From: Bacilli bacterium
GTDB lineage: Bacteria > Bacillota_I > Bacilli_A > RF39 > UBA660
Length of the DNA: 7,121 nucleotides
Direction: 5' to 3'
Assembly: GCA_900772435.1 (NCBI GenBank)
Contig: CAAHEM010000001.1
Span: 1 to 7,121, forward strand
Position numbers and translations under genes: made by a program. Position 1 is the first letter of the stretch; each line of letters starts with the position of its first letter. Positions 6,554 to 7,121 of this stretch are shown one piece after another. The notes under the pieces are model-generated. The model did no database searches, was not told where the DNA came from, and saw only the letters and a program-made list of their open reading frames with translations.

Positions 6554-7121
6554 TTTCTACTACTTTCTTATATTCATTTGGTATATCTAATTTGATATCA
6601 ATATGCTCTTTGGTAATTGGGTGATTAAACTCTAATTCTATCGCAAGTAACATCATCTTTCTATAACCATCTTTTTTACCATATTTCTTATCACCTAATA
6701 TTGGTGTTTTATTATCTGCCATATGTACTCTTATTTGGTTTTTTCTTCCTGTTTTAATGTCTATTTCTACTAAAGAGTATTGTTTATTATGTTTTAATCT
6801 TTTATAGTGAGTTTCTGCATATTTTCCACTCTTATCATTAGTACTATAAGTAAGAAGTGTTTTTGTCTCTTTTAAATACGATTTAATAACTCCTTCTTCT
6901 TTTATAATTCCATGTACTAAGGCTATATACCTACGTTTTACATTTTCCCAATTATCTTGTAGTATCTCTTTTACTCTTTCATTTTTAGCAAACATTACTA
7001 GTCCACTAGTATCTTTATCAAGTCTATGTACTATGAATACTCTCTGATTCTTTTTATGTAAGTAATCATATACTTCGTTATATAAACTCTTACTATATTT
7101 TTCACTATTAATAGTTGGGAT
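6546..7121 (-). CDS. RluA-family RNA pseudouridine synthase (5' end beyond the window)
   Basis: Isomerises specific uridines in rRNA or tRNA to pseudouridine. 191 residues are visible; the frame is open to the window edge, so the N-terminus is missing (any S4 domain and the K-P-x-G block). Numbering from the first visible codon, the catalytic motif HRLDKDTSGL spans 32-41, with the active-site Asp at 35 (7017-7019). Further family blocks are KRRYIALVHG, TGRKNQIRVHM and LGDKKYGKKDG, followed by a C-terminal FNHP block. An internal ATG at 6993-6995 must not be taken as the start, because the catalytic Asp lies upstream of it. The stop is TGA at 6546-6548, overlapping the ATG of the hydrolase gene. 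Which RluA/RluC/RluD subtype and which RNA site cannot be told from the fragment. Confidence 0.95.
   Translation of the reverse strand: MPTINSEKYSKSLYNEVYDYLHKKNQRVFIVHRLDKDTSGLVMFAKNERVKEILQDNWENVKRRYIALVHGIIKEEGVIKSYLKETKTLLTYSTNDKSGKYAETHYKRLKHNKQYSLVEIDIKTGRKNQIRVHMADNKTPILGDKKYGKKDGYRKMMLLAIELEFNHPITKEHIDIKLDIPNEYKKVVENE

Overview
The window is visibly AT-rich, uses the standard bacterial code (every recognised Trp is TGG, and TGA is used as a stop) and encodes a bifunctional class A penicillin-binding protein. Ribosome-binding sites are of the GGAGG type, and intrinsic terminators are short hairpins followed by T runs. Together this suggests a low-GC Gram-positive relative (Bacillota, perhaps an uncultured gut Bacilli or Erysipelotrichia-like lineage). 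The lineage is an inference; no rRNA or other marker is present. Every interval longer than 300 bases contains a gene. I see no mobile element, CRISPR array, tRNA or rRNA.

Layout, left to right. Positions 14-3729 hold three minus-strand genes, transcribed right to left: a lipid/diacylglycerol kinase (2782-3729), CTP synthase pyrG (1044-2645) and a Na+/Ca2+-type cation antiporter (14-976). The kinase has a tandemly duplicated extended -10 element. pyrG has its own good promoter followed at once by a terminator-like hairpin in the leader, and the antiporter has a plausible promoter of its own. A compact divergent control region (3730-3849) separates them from the plus-strand class A PBP gene (3850-5964), whose terminator stem includes its stop codon. 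Facing it from the right is a minus-strand pair: an RluA-family pseudouridine synthase that enters from the window edge (6546 to beyond 7121), and, overlapping its stop codon, a circularly permuted papain-like (YiiX/NlpC-P60-like) hydrolase gene (6023-6553) broken by an in-frame TAA at codon 12. Two terminators lie back to back in the convergent gap.

Functional themes are housekeeping: CTP supply for RNA and phospholipid synthesis, diacylglycerol recycling to phosphatidic acid, peptidoglycan polymerisation and cross-linking, ion homeostasis and RNA modification. pyrG and the lipid kinase connect loosely, since CTP and phosphatidic acid are the two substrates for CDP-diacylglycerol, but they look separately promoted.

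I found no convincing new multigene system. The best leads are the interrupted hydrolase, whose N-terminal 42 codons carrying the catalytic His are easily missed; the pyrG leader hairpin, which appears to start at the first transcribed base; and the duplicated promoter element of the lipid kinase.
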